Of a stretch of 25,439 nt of DNA, positions 15,154 through 21,924 are shown in pieces. The notes under the pieces were generated by a model. It did not search any database. It saw only the letters and a list, made by a program, of their open reading frames with translations, and had not been told where the DNA came from. Each line of letters begins with the position of its first letter. Position 1 is the first letter of the stretch. The stretch lies in assembly GCA_900548625.1 (NCBI GenBank), contig URLO01000035.1, positions 1 through 25,439 of the forward strand, read 5' to 3'. The DNA comes from an uncultured Eubacteriales bacterium (GTDB taxonomy: Bacteria; Bacillota; Clostridia; Oscillospirales; Oscillospiraceae). The translations under genes were made by a program, and so were the position numbers.

Positions 15154-15187
15154 AATCCTCCGTATGGCTTAGACCATGCGGAGGATT
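15154..15187. terminator. Hairpin at the start of the second mobile-element scar
   Basis: AATCCTCCGTATGG (15154-15167) pairs with CCATGCGGAGGATT (15174-15187), with one wobble and a 6-nt loop. It is followed by TGTTTATG on the plus strand. No gene points toward it closely, and its role is open. Confidence 0.4.
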
Positions 15188-15218
15188 TGTTTATGTCTAA
15201 TCTTCAAACTTGCTGGCG

Positions 15219-15244
15219 GCAAACGGTTTGTCAAAACCGTTTGC
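15219..15244. repeat. Inverted repeat GCAAACGGTT/AACCGTTTGC
   Basis: A 10-bp perfect stem (15219-15228 with 15235-15244) has a 6-nt loop. Further dyads follow at about 15333-15362, where CATTCTC/GAGAATG enclose GTCATGCAG/CTGCTGAC. Dense inverted repeats ahead of a nic-like site are usual in transfer origins. Confidence 0.45.
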
Positions 15245-15391
15245 GGACGGCAAGTCCACAGGGGATAGCCGCTTTAGCAGCGCAAGGGGGTGTAGCCACC
15301 TTGACGGAACGAAGTGACGCAGCATTCTCGGTCATGCAGTATCCTCCTGCTGACGGAGAATGAAGCTCCGCAGGACGCACGATACTCCCGA

Positions 15392-15416
15392 CAGGAGAGT
15401 ATAGAAGTGCGCCCTT
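15392..15416 (+). other. Putative origin of transfer (oriT), MOBQ-like nic region, no relaxase nearby
   Basis: An imperfect inverted repeat, ATACTCCC (15392-15399) with GGAGAGTAT (15404 onward, one bulged A), directly precedes AGAAGTGCGCCCT (15404-15416). The nic core of RSF1010/R1162-type (MOBQ) and pSK41/pGO1-type plasmids, as I recall it, is TAAGTGCGCCCT, also immediately 3' of an inverted repeat. The match is AAGTGCGCCCT, 11 of 11 bases in the core. By analogy, nicking would fall between 15411 and 15412. No relaxase gene is in the window, so the site would be an orphan usable only in trans. Confidence 0.5.
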
Positions 15417-15435
15417 TAGTTCCTAAAGGGTTTTT
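15412..15435 (+). terminator. Rho-independent terminator directly after the nic-like site
   Basis: CCCTTTAG (15412-15419) pairs with CTAAAGGG (15423-15430) around a 3-nt loop, followed by TTTTT. No plus-strand gene precedes it, so it may end a non-coding transcript across 15150-15410 or be a hairpin of the transfer origin. Confidence 0.55.
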
Positions 15436-15456
15436 ATCAGTGCGACAAACTTGAAT

Positions 15457-15699
15457 TTACGGTTTAATTTCCTCTCCGCAATAGCGGCAATGATTATACT
15501 TTCCGAGCCAAATCCCGCCAATACACTTTCCACAGTTAGGGCAGCGCCAGAACGCAATATTTATTATTCCATAGACAATAATAGTGGCAATTGCTGCATA
15601 ACCGAAGGGTGCAAACCTTGTCCAAGCCATAAGTAACATTAACACACAAAAAATGGAAAGCAACACCCACATTACAGCTTTTGCGGTCTTTAATTTCAT
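15457..15699 (-). CDS. Small membrane protein with C-terminal zinc ribbon
   Basis: The protein has 80 residues, starting at ATG 15699, which has GGGAGG about 9 nt upstream; the frame runs open to 15774 without a site. Two hydrophobic segments (AVMWVLLSIFCVLMLLMAW and YAAIATIIVYGIINIAFW) are followed by a zinc-ribbon-like CPNCGK...CRYCGEE. I do not recognise a functional family. It lies in AT-richer DNA between an oriT-like site and another small membrane protein on the same strand, in what appears to be a mobile-element remnant. Confidence 0.6.
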   Translation of the reverse strand: MKLKTAKAVMWVLLSIFCVLMLLMAWTRFAPFGYAAIATIIVYGIINIAFWRCPNCGKCIGGIWLGKYNHCRYCGEEIKP

Positions 15700-15770
15700 A
15701 TCAGCGATCCTCCCAACTTCCGAACGGTCAGTTTTTCGGTATTCAGTTCGACAAACTGGAAGTTGTATCA

Positions 15771-15965
15771 TCATTTATCTTTATCTTTTTTTGAAAAAAT
15801 AAGACTGCCAGATATACCAAAAGATATACCCAGACATACTCCGATTCCAATTCCAGCCATGCTATTTAAGACATTTATAAAAACAACGCTCCAAAGTATT
15901 GCTGCGATTATTCCGATAGTGACTCCTATAATTATCCTTTTGTTGTTCATCAGCTTATCATCCAT
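15771..15965 (-). CDS. Small two-helix membrane protein
   Basis: The protein has 64 residues if started at ATG 15965, where AGGA lies unusually close upstream; ATG 15950 is an alternative. Two glycine- and isoleucine-rich membrane segments (RIIIGVTIGIIAAILWSVVFINVL and GIGIGVCLGISFGISGSLIF) are followed by a lysine-rich tail (SKKDKDK). No family was recognised. The DNA is clearly AT-richer than the flanking htrA and mntP genes, which supports acquisition by transfer. It lies 71 bp upstream of the zinc-ribbon protein and may be co-transcribed with it. Confidence 0.5.
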   Translation of the reverse strand: MDDKLMNNKRIIIGVTIGIIAAILWSVVFINVLNSMAGIGIGVCLGISFGISGSLIFSKKDKDK

Positions 15966-16086
15966 AAATTCCTGTTTGTTGCACAATTATTGCATTTAAA
16001 TTATACCATAAAACTTGTGAACAATTCTACCGTCATTTTGGAATATATGAGAAAGTCCGAACAGTTTTCTGCCCGGACTTCCTCAC

Positions 16087-16338
16087 TCAATCGTAAATCA
16101 GTTCGATTTTCACAATTTCCTCTGCCTGTGCCTTGCAAGCGTTCATCTGCCGCACCCATTCCATTTGGTTTTCGGCTTTCAGTTGCTCGGTCACACCACT
16201 TTGCTCTGCCAGTGACCGCACGGTCAGCTCCATGCGGTTTCGTGCCGCTTCGTCAATCTTAGCGCAATACTGTCTTACGTACACACAGCTATGCTCCGGA
16301 GGCTTTTGGGCCGCTTCAAAGGATACCGAAATGCTCAA
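16087..16338 (-). pseudogene. TnpV-like transposon protein, 5'-truncated remnant
   Basis: The last roughly 60 residues (CAKIDEAARNRMELTVRSLAEQSGVTEQLKAENQMEWVRQMNACKAQAEEIVKIELIYD) closely resemble the C-terminal half of TnpV, an accessory protein of Tn4451/Tn4453-like mobilizable transposons and related Clostridia elements. The first roughly 20 residues of the frame are unrelated and run into the 3' end of mntP, so the normal N-terminal half is missing. The homologous part begins near 16284. With the oriT-like site at 15392-15416 it marks a decayed mobilizable element inserted just after mntP. Confidence 0.65.
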
Positions 16339-16903
16339 GCAGGATCTTGAGGCCGATCAGAAGCAGGATGACGCCGCCCGCGATCTCGGCCTTGGCCTTC
16401 CAGCGGGTGCCGAACAGATTGCCGATCTTCACGCCCGCGCAGGAGATCACAAAGGTGGTCACGCCGATGACGGACACGCCGAGCAGGGTATTGAGAAGCG
16501 CACTTGCGGCGATGAGCCGGAGCGGGACGCAGGCGAAGGTGATCCCGACCGCCAGCGCGTCGATGCTGGTGGCGACGGCCATGACGAGCATGGTCTTGAA
16601 GTCCACGCCCGCCGAGGCGTGTTCCTCTTCCTTTGACAGCGCCTCGCGCAGCATGTTGAGCCCGATGGCGGCGAGCAGGACGAACGCGACCCACGCGGAG
16701 ACGGTCTCAATATACTGCTCAAAGCGCGAGCCGAGCAGATAGCCGGCAAACGGCATCAGCGCCTGAAAGCCGCCGAACCACGCGCCGCAGATGGCCTGCT
16801 CGCGAAAGCGTGCGCGCGGCATGGCAAGGCCCTTGCAGACCGAGACGGCGAAGGCGTCCATCGAAAGCCCGATGGCAAGCAGCAGCAATTCCAAAAACCC
16901 CAT
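16316..16903 (-). CDS. mntP: Manganese efflux pump MntP
   Basis: The protein has 195 residues and six predicted membrane segments. The start at ATG 16903 follows GAGGGG by about 6 nt. The two conserved aspartate motifs of MntP are present: GLSMDAFAVS (D16) and ATSIDALAVG (D115). A soluble loop between them (SKEEEHASAGVDF) is normal. The protein exports Mn2+ from the cytoplasm. The assignment is reinforced by the leader, which contains a promoter, a yybP-ykoY-type Mn2+ riboswitch and a terminator; a MITE-like insertion lies between the terminator and the gene. The 3' end touches the TnpV remnant, but the protein appears complete. Confidence 0.93.
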   Translation of the reverse strand: MGFLELLLLAIGLSMDAFAVSVCKGLAMPRARFREQAICGAWFGGFQALMPFAGYLLGSRFEQYIETVSAWVAFVLLAAIGLNMLREALSKEEEHASAGVDFKTMLVMAVATSIDALAVGITFACVPLRLIAASALLNTLLGVSVIGVTTFVISCAGVKIGNLFGTRWKAKAEIAGGVILLLIGLKILLEHFGIL

Positions 16904-16922
16904 GATCGTTCCCCTCAATATA

Positions 16923-17080
16923 ATACTAAAACCCGATTAAAATCTTCCATGCTTTCTGGTCTAAATTGCGCCAGAATGCGTTATCTTCCTTGCTGGGCAA
17001 CCGCCCAGCTGCGTCATCTGCCTTTTCTGGCACAATTTATCCTCAGAAATCTTTTAAAGATTTCAAACAGGTTTTAGTAT
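16923..17080. mobile_element. 158-bp MITE-like near-palindromic element in the mntP leader
   Basis: The ends are ATACTAAAACC (16923-16933) and GGTTTTAGTAT (17070-17080). The two halves are imperfect inverted copies of each other along their length: AAATCTT near both ends, then TAAATTG(C/T)GCCAGAA facing TTCTGGCACAATTTA, and a central GCTGGGC (16992-16998)/GCCCAGC (17003-17009) with an AACC loop. It has no coding capacity. A TA dinucleotide at each end is compatible with an IS630/Tc1-like target duplication, but this is inference. Its outer end lies directly at the T-run of the riboswitch terminator. Confidence 0.65.
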
Positions 17081-17113
17081 AAAAAGAATGGAACAGACGC
17101 AGCCGTCTGCTCC
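17081..17113 (-). terminator. Riboswitch-controlled terminator of mntP
   Basis: On the minus strand GGAGCAGACG (17113-17104) pairs with CGTCTGTTCC (17099-17090) around GCTG, followed by ATTCTTTTTATAC. It is the expression platform downstream of the Mn2+ aptamer. In known mntP leaders, Mn2+ binding prevents such a terminator from forming. Confidence 0.7.
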
Positions 17114-17119
17114 GAAAAA

Positions 17120-17232
17120 GGACACACATACGGCAGAAGGTCTGCTTTCTGTGAGTCTCATCCATTCAGGCACGCCAGACCGAACGGTCCGTGTGTTGAC
17201 GTGCCGCATGTTCATGTAGATTACTCCCTCAA
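17120..17232 (-). promoter_or_regulatory. yybP-ykoY (Mn2+) riboswitch aptamer
   Basis: Read on the minus strand, the leader shows GAGGGAGTAATCTAC (17230-17216), then CGTCAACACACGG, a hairpin GGACCGTTCGGTCTGG (near 17185-17170), GCGTGCC, and GATGAGACTC (17164-17155 region). GGGAGTA, CGTCAACA and GGTCTGGC are hallmarks of the yybP-ykoY class as I remember it. It begins at the predicted transcription start and lies upstream of a manganese exporter gene, its standard context. The exact 3' boundary is approximate. Confidence 0.75.
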
Positions 17233-17239
17233 CCTGTTC

Positions 17240-17268
17240 AAAATACCATATCCACCGCAGAATGTCAA
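17240..17268 (-). promoter_or_regulatory. Promoter of the mntP riboswitch transcript
   Basis: On the minus strand a perfect TTGACA (17268-17263), a 17-nt spacer and TATTTT (17245-17240) place the transcription start near 17233, directly before the riboswitch aptamer. Confidence 0.7.
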
Positions 17269-17302
17269 GGAAGGATGCCCGAAAGTGGCGTCCCCGTGCG
17301 CG

Positions 17303-17337
17303 CAGGACGTAAACGCAAACTCTGCGTTTACGTCCTG
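17303..17337. terminator. 15-bp perfect hairpin after the transglutaminase gene
   Basis: CAGGACGTAAACGCA (17303-17317) pairs with TGCGTTTACGTCCTG (17323-17337) around AACTC, 24 nt past the stop of the transglutaminase-like gene. It separates that operon from the mntP promoter. No T-run follows, so efficiency is uncertain. Confidence 0.55.
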
Positions 17338-17360
17338 AATGCGCGGCAAAGGGGAGTGCG

Positions 17361-19688
17361 TCACAGCAGTGCGGCGAGCTTGGCGATCAGCTCCACGGAG
17401 CCGACCGAATATCCGGCCGAGGCAAAGCGGCAGTCGGGATATTCGCCCATCAAAAGCAGCAGCGGATAGTCGCCCGGCTCCTTGAAGGCTGCGCGGGCAA
17501 GCGGCTCCTGCACGCCGTCGGCATCGAAAAACGTCTCCGCGTGGGCGTATTTCGCTGTAAAGCGGGCGTAGGCGGGGCTGGACGCGCCGCTCTGCGGCAG
17601 CACCAGTACAACGCGGCAGACGCCGCTGAGCCGCTCATAGGCGTCGCAGAGCTCGTTGCAGAAATGCTCCGTCGGCTCGCCGCCGGGCTGCAAAAATGCG
17701 AGAAGCGCGGCATCGCCGCCGCAAAAAGAGGCGAGGGAATGCGCCTGACCGTTTTGGTCGTATACCGCCGCATCGCAAAGCGCCGTATGGCCGAGCATCT
17801 CGCCCGGCGCGGCCTGCGGGCGCACAAGCGAAAAGCGCAGATGCTCGCCCGCAGCCAGCTCAAAGCGATCGGCAGAGAACTGCTGGTCTCCGCTCGGAAG
17901 CCGGTTTGTTGCCATGAGCATATATTTTCCCGCGGGAACGTCCATGCAGAGGGGAAGATCCGGCATCTCGAGCTGCACATATCCGCCGTCCGTCAGACGT
18001 GCAAGCGCCCAGCTCTCACCCTGTGTCAGTCCGGAGCCGGAGAGCGAAAGCGTCCCCGTCGGGACGGGGTGAACGCGTACCCAGCGGCCGCTCTGCAAAA
18101 GCTCTGCCGCGCCCGTGACCGGGCTGAGCCTTGCGGGCGTGCCGCGGAGCCGTGCCTCGGCCACGGCGGCAGACTCGGCGGGGAGCGCGGCAAGTCCGGC
18201 TGCGTCCCATTTGCAGACCGGCTCCAGGCCGATGTGCGGGCAGAGCACGTGGCGCACGAAGAAATCCTCGTCCATGCCGTCCTTGTGCGGCATGGCGCGC
18301 GCCATGTGGTAGGCGAGCGTTTCGGCAGAGGTGTCGAGCATGTCTTTTTCACTCAGCGTTTCAAGGAGCCGGAGCGCATACGGCAGCTCCGTTTCGCTTT
18401 GGGCGCGCAGGAAGCGGCCAATCTCATCGACATTGCCGCGCGCCGCGCGAAGATGCGCAAGCCAGCGCTCCGGGCAGGGATGGGCGGCGATGTAGTCCTC
18501 GTAATAGGCGCGGATGCGCGCCTCGCGCAAAGCGGCTGCGTTTGCGGCGGAAGCCTTGGCAAAAGCCTGCTTTGCCTTGTCCGGCGCAGGCCGGGAGGAG
18601 GGCGTGCTTTGCGGCGCGCGGAAGATCCCGTCGGTATGAGACGGAGAGAAGCCGCCAAGCTCGCATGTGAGCGTCTGGCAGAGCGCGGTGTCGATGTCGC
18701 GCTCAAAATATGCGCCGCCGTGCTCGACGGAGATGTGCAGGCTGCCCTTGCCGCAGCGCAGGTGCGCGCAGCCCGCGCCGTCTGTGACCAGAACGGCGAT
18801 GTCGCGGTATGCCGCCATGTTCAGGATCTGAACGTGTACCCGCGCGCCGCAGACGGGCGCGCCCGCCTGCGTGACGCTCAGACGCAGCATGACCGTGTCG
18901 GCGTAGCGCGAGGTCTGGCCGAACAGATAGGAGTCGCCTCGTTTTTCGATCAGCTCCTCGTCTGCAAGGCCGTCTGCGGCGTAGCCGCTGAAGCCGCGCC
19001 CGTAGACCAGCATCGCCCGCCGCGAGGCCGCCATGAACCAGCCGCGGTCAAGCTCGTATTCCGGCTCACAGGCGCCCATGTAATGCCAGCCGTCACCGGT
19101 GTAGACCTCGACCCACGCGTGGTTGTCGTCGCAGTGGCTCCACCACGGGGAATATACCTGCCGTGCGGGGATGCCGACGCTGCGCAGCGCGCAGACGGCA
19201 AAGACCGATTCCTCGCCGCAGCGGCCGATCCCGGCGAGATACGCGGTGAGCGGGCCCTCGGTGCGGCCGTCGGAGGCATGGTAGGTCATCTGCTCGCAGC
19301 ACCAGAGATTTGTCTCGAGCGCGGCCTCCACGATGCCGAGGCCGCGGAGGCGCTCCTTGAGCCGGCCGGCAAAAAAGTGCCGGTAACGCTGCGGGCGCTC
19401 GTTGTTCACGCGCGGGCAGAGGACGTATTGGGCGAAAATATCCTCCGGGATGTCCGTCTTGTAGCGGTTTTCCGTGCGTAAGGCGATGGCGGAGGCGCAG
19501 ACCTCCTCCAGCCATGCAAACGGCACGAAGCGGATGTCATCCGGCGGAAGCGTGCCGTAAAGGTATTCCAGCGCGGTGCGCATCTCGCCGGTGTGCGCGG
19601 CGATCTGCTCCGCGGCGGCCGCGTTGATGCTGCCGAGCCGCGCGGCGTACATGCGGGAGGAATACTGTGTGAAGTTTTCTGAGAACAT
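17361..19688 (-). CDS. Large cytoplasmic transglutaminase-like protein
   Basis: The protein has 775 residues. The start at ATG 19688 has GGAGTGA upstream, overlapping the fucosidase stop. There is no signal peptide. The transglutaminase-like core lies at about 145-210, with Cys157 (GIGRCGEESVF), His190 (DDNHAWVEVYTGDGWHYMG) and an acidic residue after C207 (ACEPE), the usual Cys-His-acid triad. A central alpha-helical part follows (about 390-520), then beta-rich segments. The C-terminal roughly 140 residues (from LGHTALCDAAVYDQNGQAHSLASF) have the look of a thioredoxin/peroxiredoxin fold without a CxxC. It is probably a peptidase or amidase acting on peptides or glycopeptides inside the cell. 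It lies 5 nt downstream of the fucosidase gene. Substrate unknown. Confidence 0.8.
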   Translation of the reverse strand: MFSENFTQYSSRMYAARLGSINAAAAEQIAAHTGEMRTALEYLYGTLPPDDIRFVPFAWLEEVCASAIALRTENRYKTDIPEDIFAQYVLCPRVNNERPQRYRHFFAGRLKERLRGLGIVEAALETNLWCCEQMTYHASDGRTEGPLTAYLAGIGRCGEESVFAVCALRSVGIPARQVYSPWWSHCDDNHAWVEVYTGDGWHYMGACEPEYELDRGWFMAASRRAMLVYGRGFSGYAADGLADEELIEKRGDSYLFGQTSRYADTVMLRLSVTQAGAPVCGARVHVQILNMAAYRDIAVLVTDGAGCAHLRCGKGSLHISVEHGGAYFERDIDTALCQTLTCELGGFSPSHTDGIFRAPQSTPSSRPAPDKAKQAFAKASAANAAALREARIRAYYEDYIAAHPCPERWLAHLRAARGNVDEIGRFLRAQSETELPYALRLLETLSEKDMLDTSAETLAYHMARAMPHKDGMDEDFFVRHVLCPHIGLEPVCKWDAAGLAALPAESAAVAEARLRGTPARLSPVTGAAELLQSGRWVRVHPVPTGTLSLSGSGLTQGESWALARLTDGGYVQLEMPDLPLCMDVPAGKYMLMATNRLPSGDQQFSADRFELAAGEHLRFSLVRPQAAPGEMLGHTALCDAAVYDQNGQAHSLASFCGGDAALLAFLQPGGEPTEHFCNELCDAYERLSGVCRVVLVLPQSGASSPAYARFTAKYAHAETFFDADGVQEPLARAAFKEPGDYPLLLLMGEYPDCRFASAGYSVGSVELIAKLAALL

Positions 19689-19693
19689 GACGA

Positions 19694-21001
19694 TCACTCC
19701 TTCCATCTAAGCTGCAGGACCGTGTCCGTTTCATCCGCGAGCGTGGGATCCGGCCCGAGGTCGGCAAAGGCCATGTCCGGGTAGTCGCTGTGCACCCAGC
19801 TGTGTGAGAGCGGGATCTCATGCCCGGTGGAAAGCAACCGTATGGAGTCGATATGCTGCGCGGGGATGCCGTAAAGCGGCAGCGGGCCGAGCGTGTTTTC
19901 ATATACATGCAGGTACAGCATGTTTCCATTCTGCGTGATGCGGCCCCATTCTGGCTTGGGAACGCTGCTTCTGGTGCAGCCGTAGATGCTTTGGGCGTTG
20001 AAATGCATGAAGCGGCCGATCTCGTCCAGCGTCTGCGCGGCACGCGGCGGGATCGCGCCGTTTGCATCCGGGCCGATGTTCAGAAGGAAATTTCCGCCCT
20101 TGCTGACGCATTCGACCAGCTTTTTGATCAGCATATCCGCGCTTTTATAGTAATTGTCCGTGCCGCAGTAGCCCCAGTTCCGGTTCATCGTTGCGCAGAC
20201 CTCCCAGTATACGGGGTTTCCGTCGGGGTCAAAGAGCCCGCGCGGGGGAATGATCTTTTCCGGGCTTACAAAATCGCCGTGATACGGCGTCGGATGCCCC
20301 TCGGCAAGCGAGCCGAAGCCCTCACCGCTGCATTCGAGGCGGTTGTTCAGGATGATGTCAGGCTGAAGCGTGCGCACCATATCGACAAGCTCGCTTGCAC
20401 GCCAGCGCTCGCCGCGCATGTCATCATACGAAAAATCGAACCACATGATGTCGATCTTTCCATAATTTGAGCAGAGCTCGCGCACCTGCGCGTGCATATA
20501 GTCGAGATAGCGGTCAAAATTGCGGTGCTCGTTCGTGCAGTCGGGGCGGTTGCGCATGGGGTGCTGCCGGTCGCCGTAATGCGGAAAGTCCTCGTGATAC
20601 CAGTCGATCAGGGAGTAGTACAGCCCCACATGCAGCCCTTCGGCGCGGGCGGCATCGACAAAGTCCCGCACGACGTCGCGCCCGAGCTTTGTGTTTGTGG
20701 ATTTGAAATCGGTCGTTGCCGTGTCGAACAGGCAAAAACCGTCGTGGTGCTTGGCGGTCAGGATGATGTACTGCATCCCGGCACGCTTTGCCGCACGCGC
20801 CCATGCGGCGGGGTCATAAAACCGGGGGGCAAATTCGTAAAAATAGCGCATGTAGTCGGATTTGTCCATCTCCTCCGTGCAGCGTACCCATTCCCCGCGT
20901 GCGGGGATGGCATAAAGACCCCAGTGGACGAACATACCGAACCGCGCATCGAGGAACCATTTCATGCGCCGTTCATATTCTTTGCGGTCAAAATGATACA
21001 T
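19694..21001 (-). CDS. Alpha-L-fucosidase, GH29, cytoplasmic
   Basis: The protein has 435 residues. GH29 stretches are clear: WFLDARFGMFVHWGLYAIPARGEW at the N-terminus, YIILTAKHHDGFCLFDT, and GKIDIMWFDF, where D189 is the probable catalytic nucleophile. EVCATMNRNWGYCG and LLNIGPDANGAIPPRA are also family features. It removes alpha-linked L-fucose from glycans. No signal peptide is seen, so it acts on imported oligosaccharides or glycopeptides. AAGGAGA lies 8 nt upstream of the ATG. It overlaps the end of cutC by 14 nt and is followed after 5 nt by the transglutaminase-like gene, forming a tight three-gene unit. Confidence 0.92.
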   Translation of the reverse strand: MYHFDRKEYERRMKWFLDARFGMFVHWGLYAIPARGEWVRCTEEMDKSDYMRYFYEFAPRFYDPAAWARAAKRAGMQYIILTAKHHDGFCLFDTATTDFKSTNTKLGRDVVRDFVDAARAEGLHVGLYYSLIDWYHEDFPHYGDRQHPMRNRPDCTNEHRNFDRYLDYMHAQVRELCSNYGKIDIMWFDFSYDDMRGERWRASELVDMVRTLQPDIILNNRLECSGEGFGSLAEGHPTPYHGDFVSPEKIIPPRGLFDPDGNPVYWEVCATMNRNWGYCGTDNYYKSADMLIKKLVECVSKGGNFLLNIGPDANGAIPPRAAQTLDEIGRFMHFNAQSIYGCTRSSVPKPEWGRITQNGNMLYLHVYENTLGPLPLYGIPAQHIDSIRLLSTGHEIPLSHSWVHSDYPDMAFADLGPDPTLADETDTVLQLRWKE

Positions 21002-21758
21002 CGGCGTCTCCTTTCAGCAATTGCAGCACCTCGGCAACGCGCGCGGGATCAACGCGCTTGTAGCGGCCGTCGGGCGGGATGTCGCTGCCCGTGAAGCAGA
21101 TCCCGTGCTCGTTCGCGGCGGACAGGTCGCAGACCATGCCATGCGCACTCATGTGTACCTGCGTGCAGCCGGTGCGCGTGATGAGCTGCCGCGCGTTTGC
21201 GGCGCGGACGCCGGAGCCGGGGAGAATTTCGATCCGCCCTGCGGCATGGCGCACCATGGCAGCGATCGTGTCTGCGCCCTCCGGGGCTGTGGGGCGCTGG
21301 CCGCTCGTCAGCACGCGGGTGATCCCGGCGGCGATCAGCGTATCGAGCGCCGCGCGCCAGTCGGGGACAACGTCGATGGCGCGGCTGAAGACGCTTTTTT
21401 TGCCGTATCGGGCGGTAAGACGGGCAAACTCGCTTGTGCGCTCGGCATCGACCGTGCCGTTTTCATGCAGGAAGCCGAACACGAGCCCGTCCGCGCCGTT
21501 TTCCAGCAAAAGCCGCGCGTCCTCCTTCATAACGGCGTATTCCGTTTCCGTGTAGCAAAAGCCGCCCTCGCGCGGGCGCACCATCGCCATGACCTCAAGC
21601 GGCGGCGCGGCTTTTTTCACCGTGAGCAGGCTTCCGAGTGTGGGTGTCAGGCCGCCGTGAAAGAGGTCGCTGTTCAGCTCGACCCGTTCTGCACCCGCGC
21701 GGCAGGCGAGGATTGCATCCTCCGCGCTGCCGCAGCATATTTCAAGCAGTATCCGCAT
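20988..21758 (-). CDS. cutC: CutC-family TIM-barrel protein
   Basis: The protein has 256 residues. The start at ATG 21758 follows AAGGAGACAGAGCC; the frame is open further upstream to 21875 without support. It begins ILLEICCGSAEDAILACRAGAERVELNSDLFHGGLTPTLG and contains MVRPREGGFCYTETE, DGLVFGFLHENGTVD and HMSAHG, all typical of CutC. The family was named for copper homeostasis, but that role is doubtful in many bacteria. Here it opens a unit with a fucosidase and a transglutaminase-like protein, which points to sugar or glycopeptide metabolism. Family certain, function open. Confidence 0.9.
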   Translation of the reverse strand: MRILLEICCGSAEDAILACRAGAERVELNSDLFHGGLTPTLGSLLTVKKAAPPLEVMAMVRPREGGFCYTETEYAVMKEDARLLLENGADGLVFGFLHENGTVDAERTSEFARLTARYGKKSVFSRAIDVVPDWRAALDTLIAAGITRVLTSGQRPTAPEGADTIAAMVRHAAGRIEILPGSGVRAANARQLITRTGCTQVHMSAHGMVCDLSAANEHGICFTGSDIPPDGRYKRVDPARVAEVLQLLKGDADVSF

Positions 21759-21787
21759 GGCTCTGTCTCCTTTTTGTTGATGAGAAT

Positions 21788-21817
21788 ATGATACTCTACC
21801 GCCGTGCAGTTTGTCAA
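21788..21817 (-). promoter_or_regulatory. Promoter of the cutC-fucosidase-transglutaminase unit
   Basis: On the minus strand a perfect TTGACA (21817-21812) and TATCAT (21793-21788) are separated by 18 nt. The start would be near 21781, giving a leader of only about 20 nt before the cutC ATG. Confidence 0.6.
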
Positions 21818-21861
21818 TTTCTGCGCGAAGCGCGAGCCGCCGCCCGAGACCGCGCAGGAAC

Positions 21862-21904
21862 AAAAAGTCACCCATTTCACGAAAAGCTCCGTGAAATGGG
21901 TGAC
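21862..21904 (-). terminator. Strong terminator of the kinase-SDR-PHP-dehydrogenase unit
   Basis: A 15-bp perfect stem (21867-21881 with 21890-21904, GTCACCCATTTCACG) with an 8-nt loop is followed on the minus strand by TTTTTG. It stands 20 nt after the dehydrogenase stop and separates this unit from the cutC promoter. Confidence 0.8.
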
Positions 21905-21924
21905 ATTGTTTATAGATTTTTCGT

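Noticed and set aside
17541..19481. A 646-residue open frame on the plus strand
   Set aside because: Antisense to the transglutaminase-like gene, which carries a recognisable catalytic triad.
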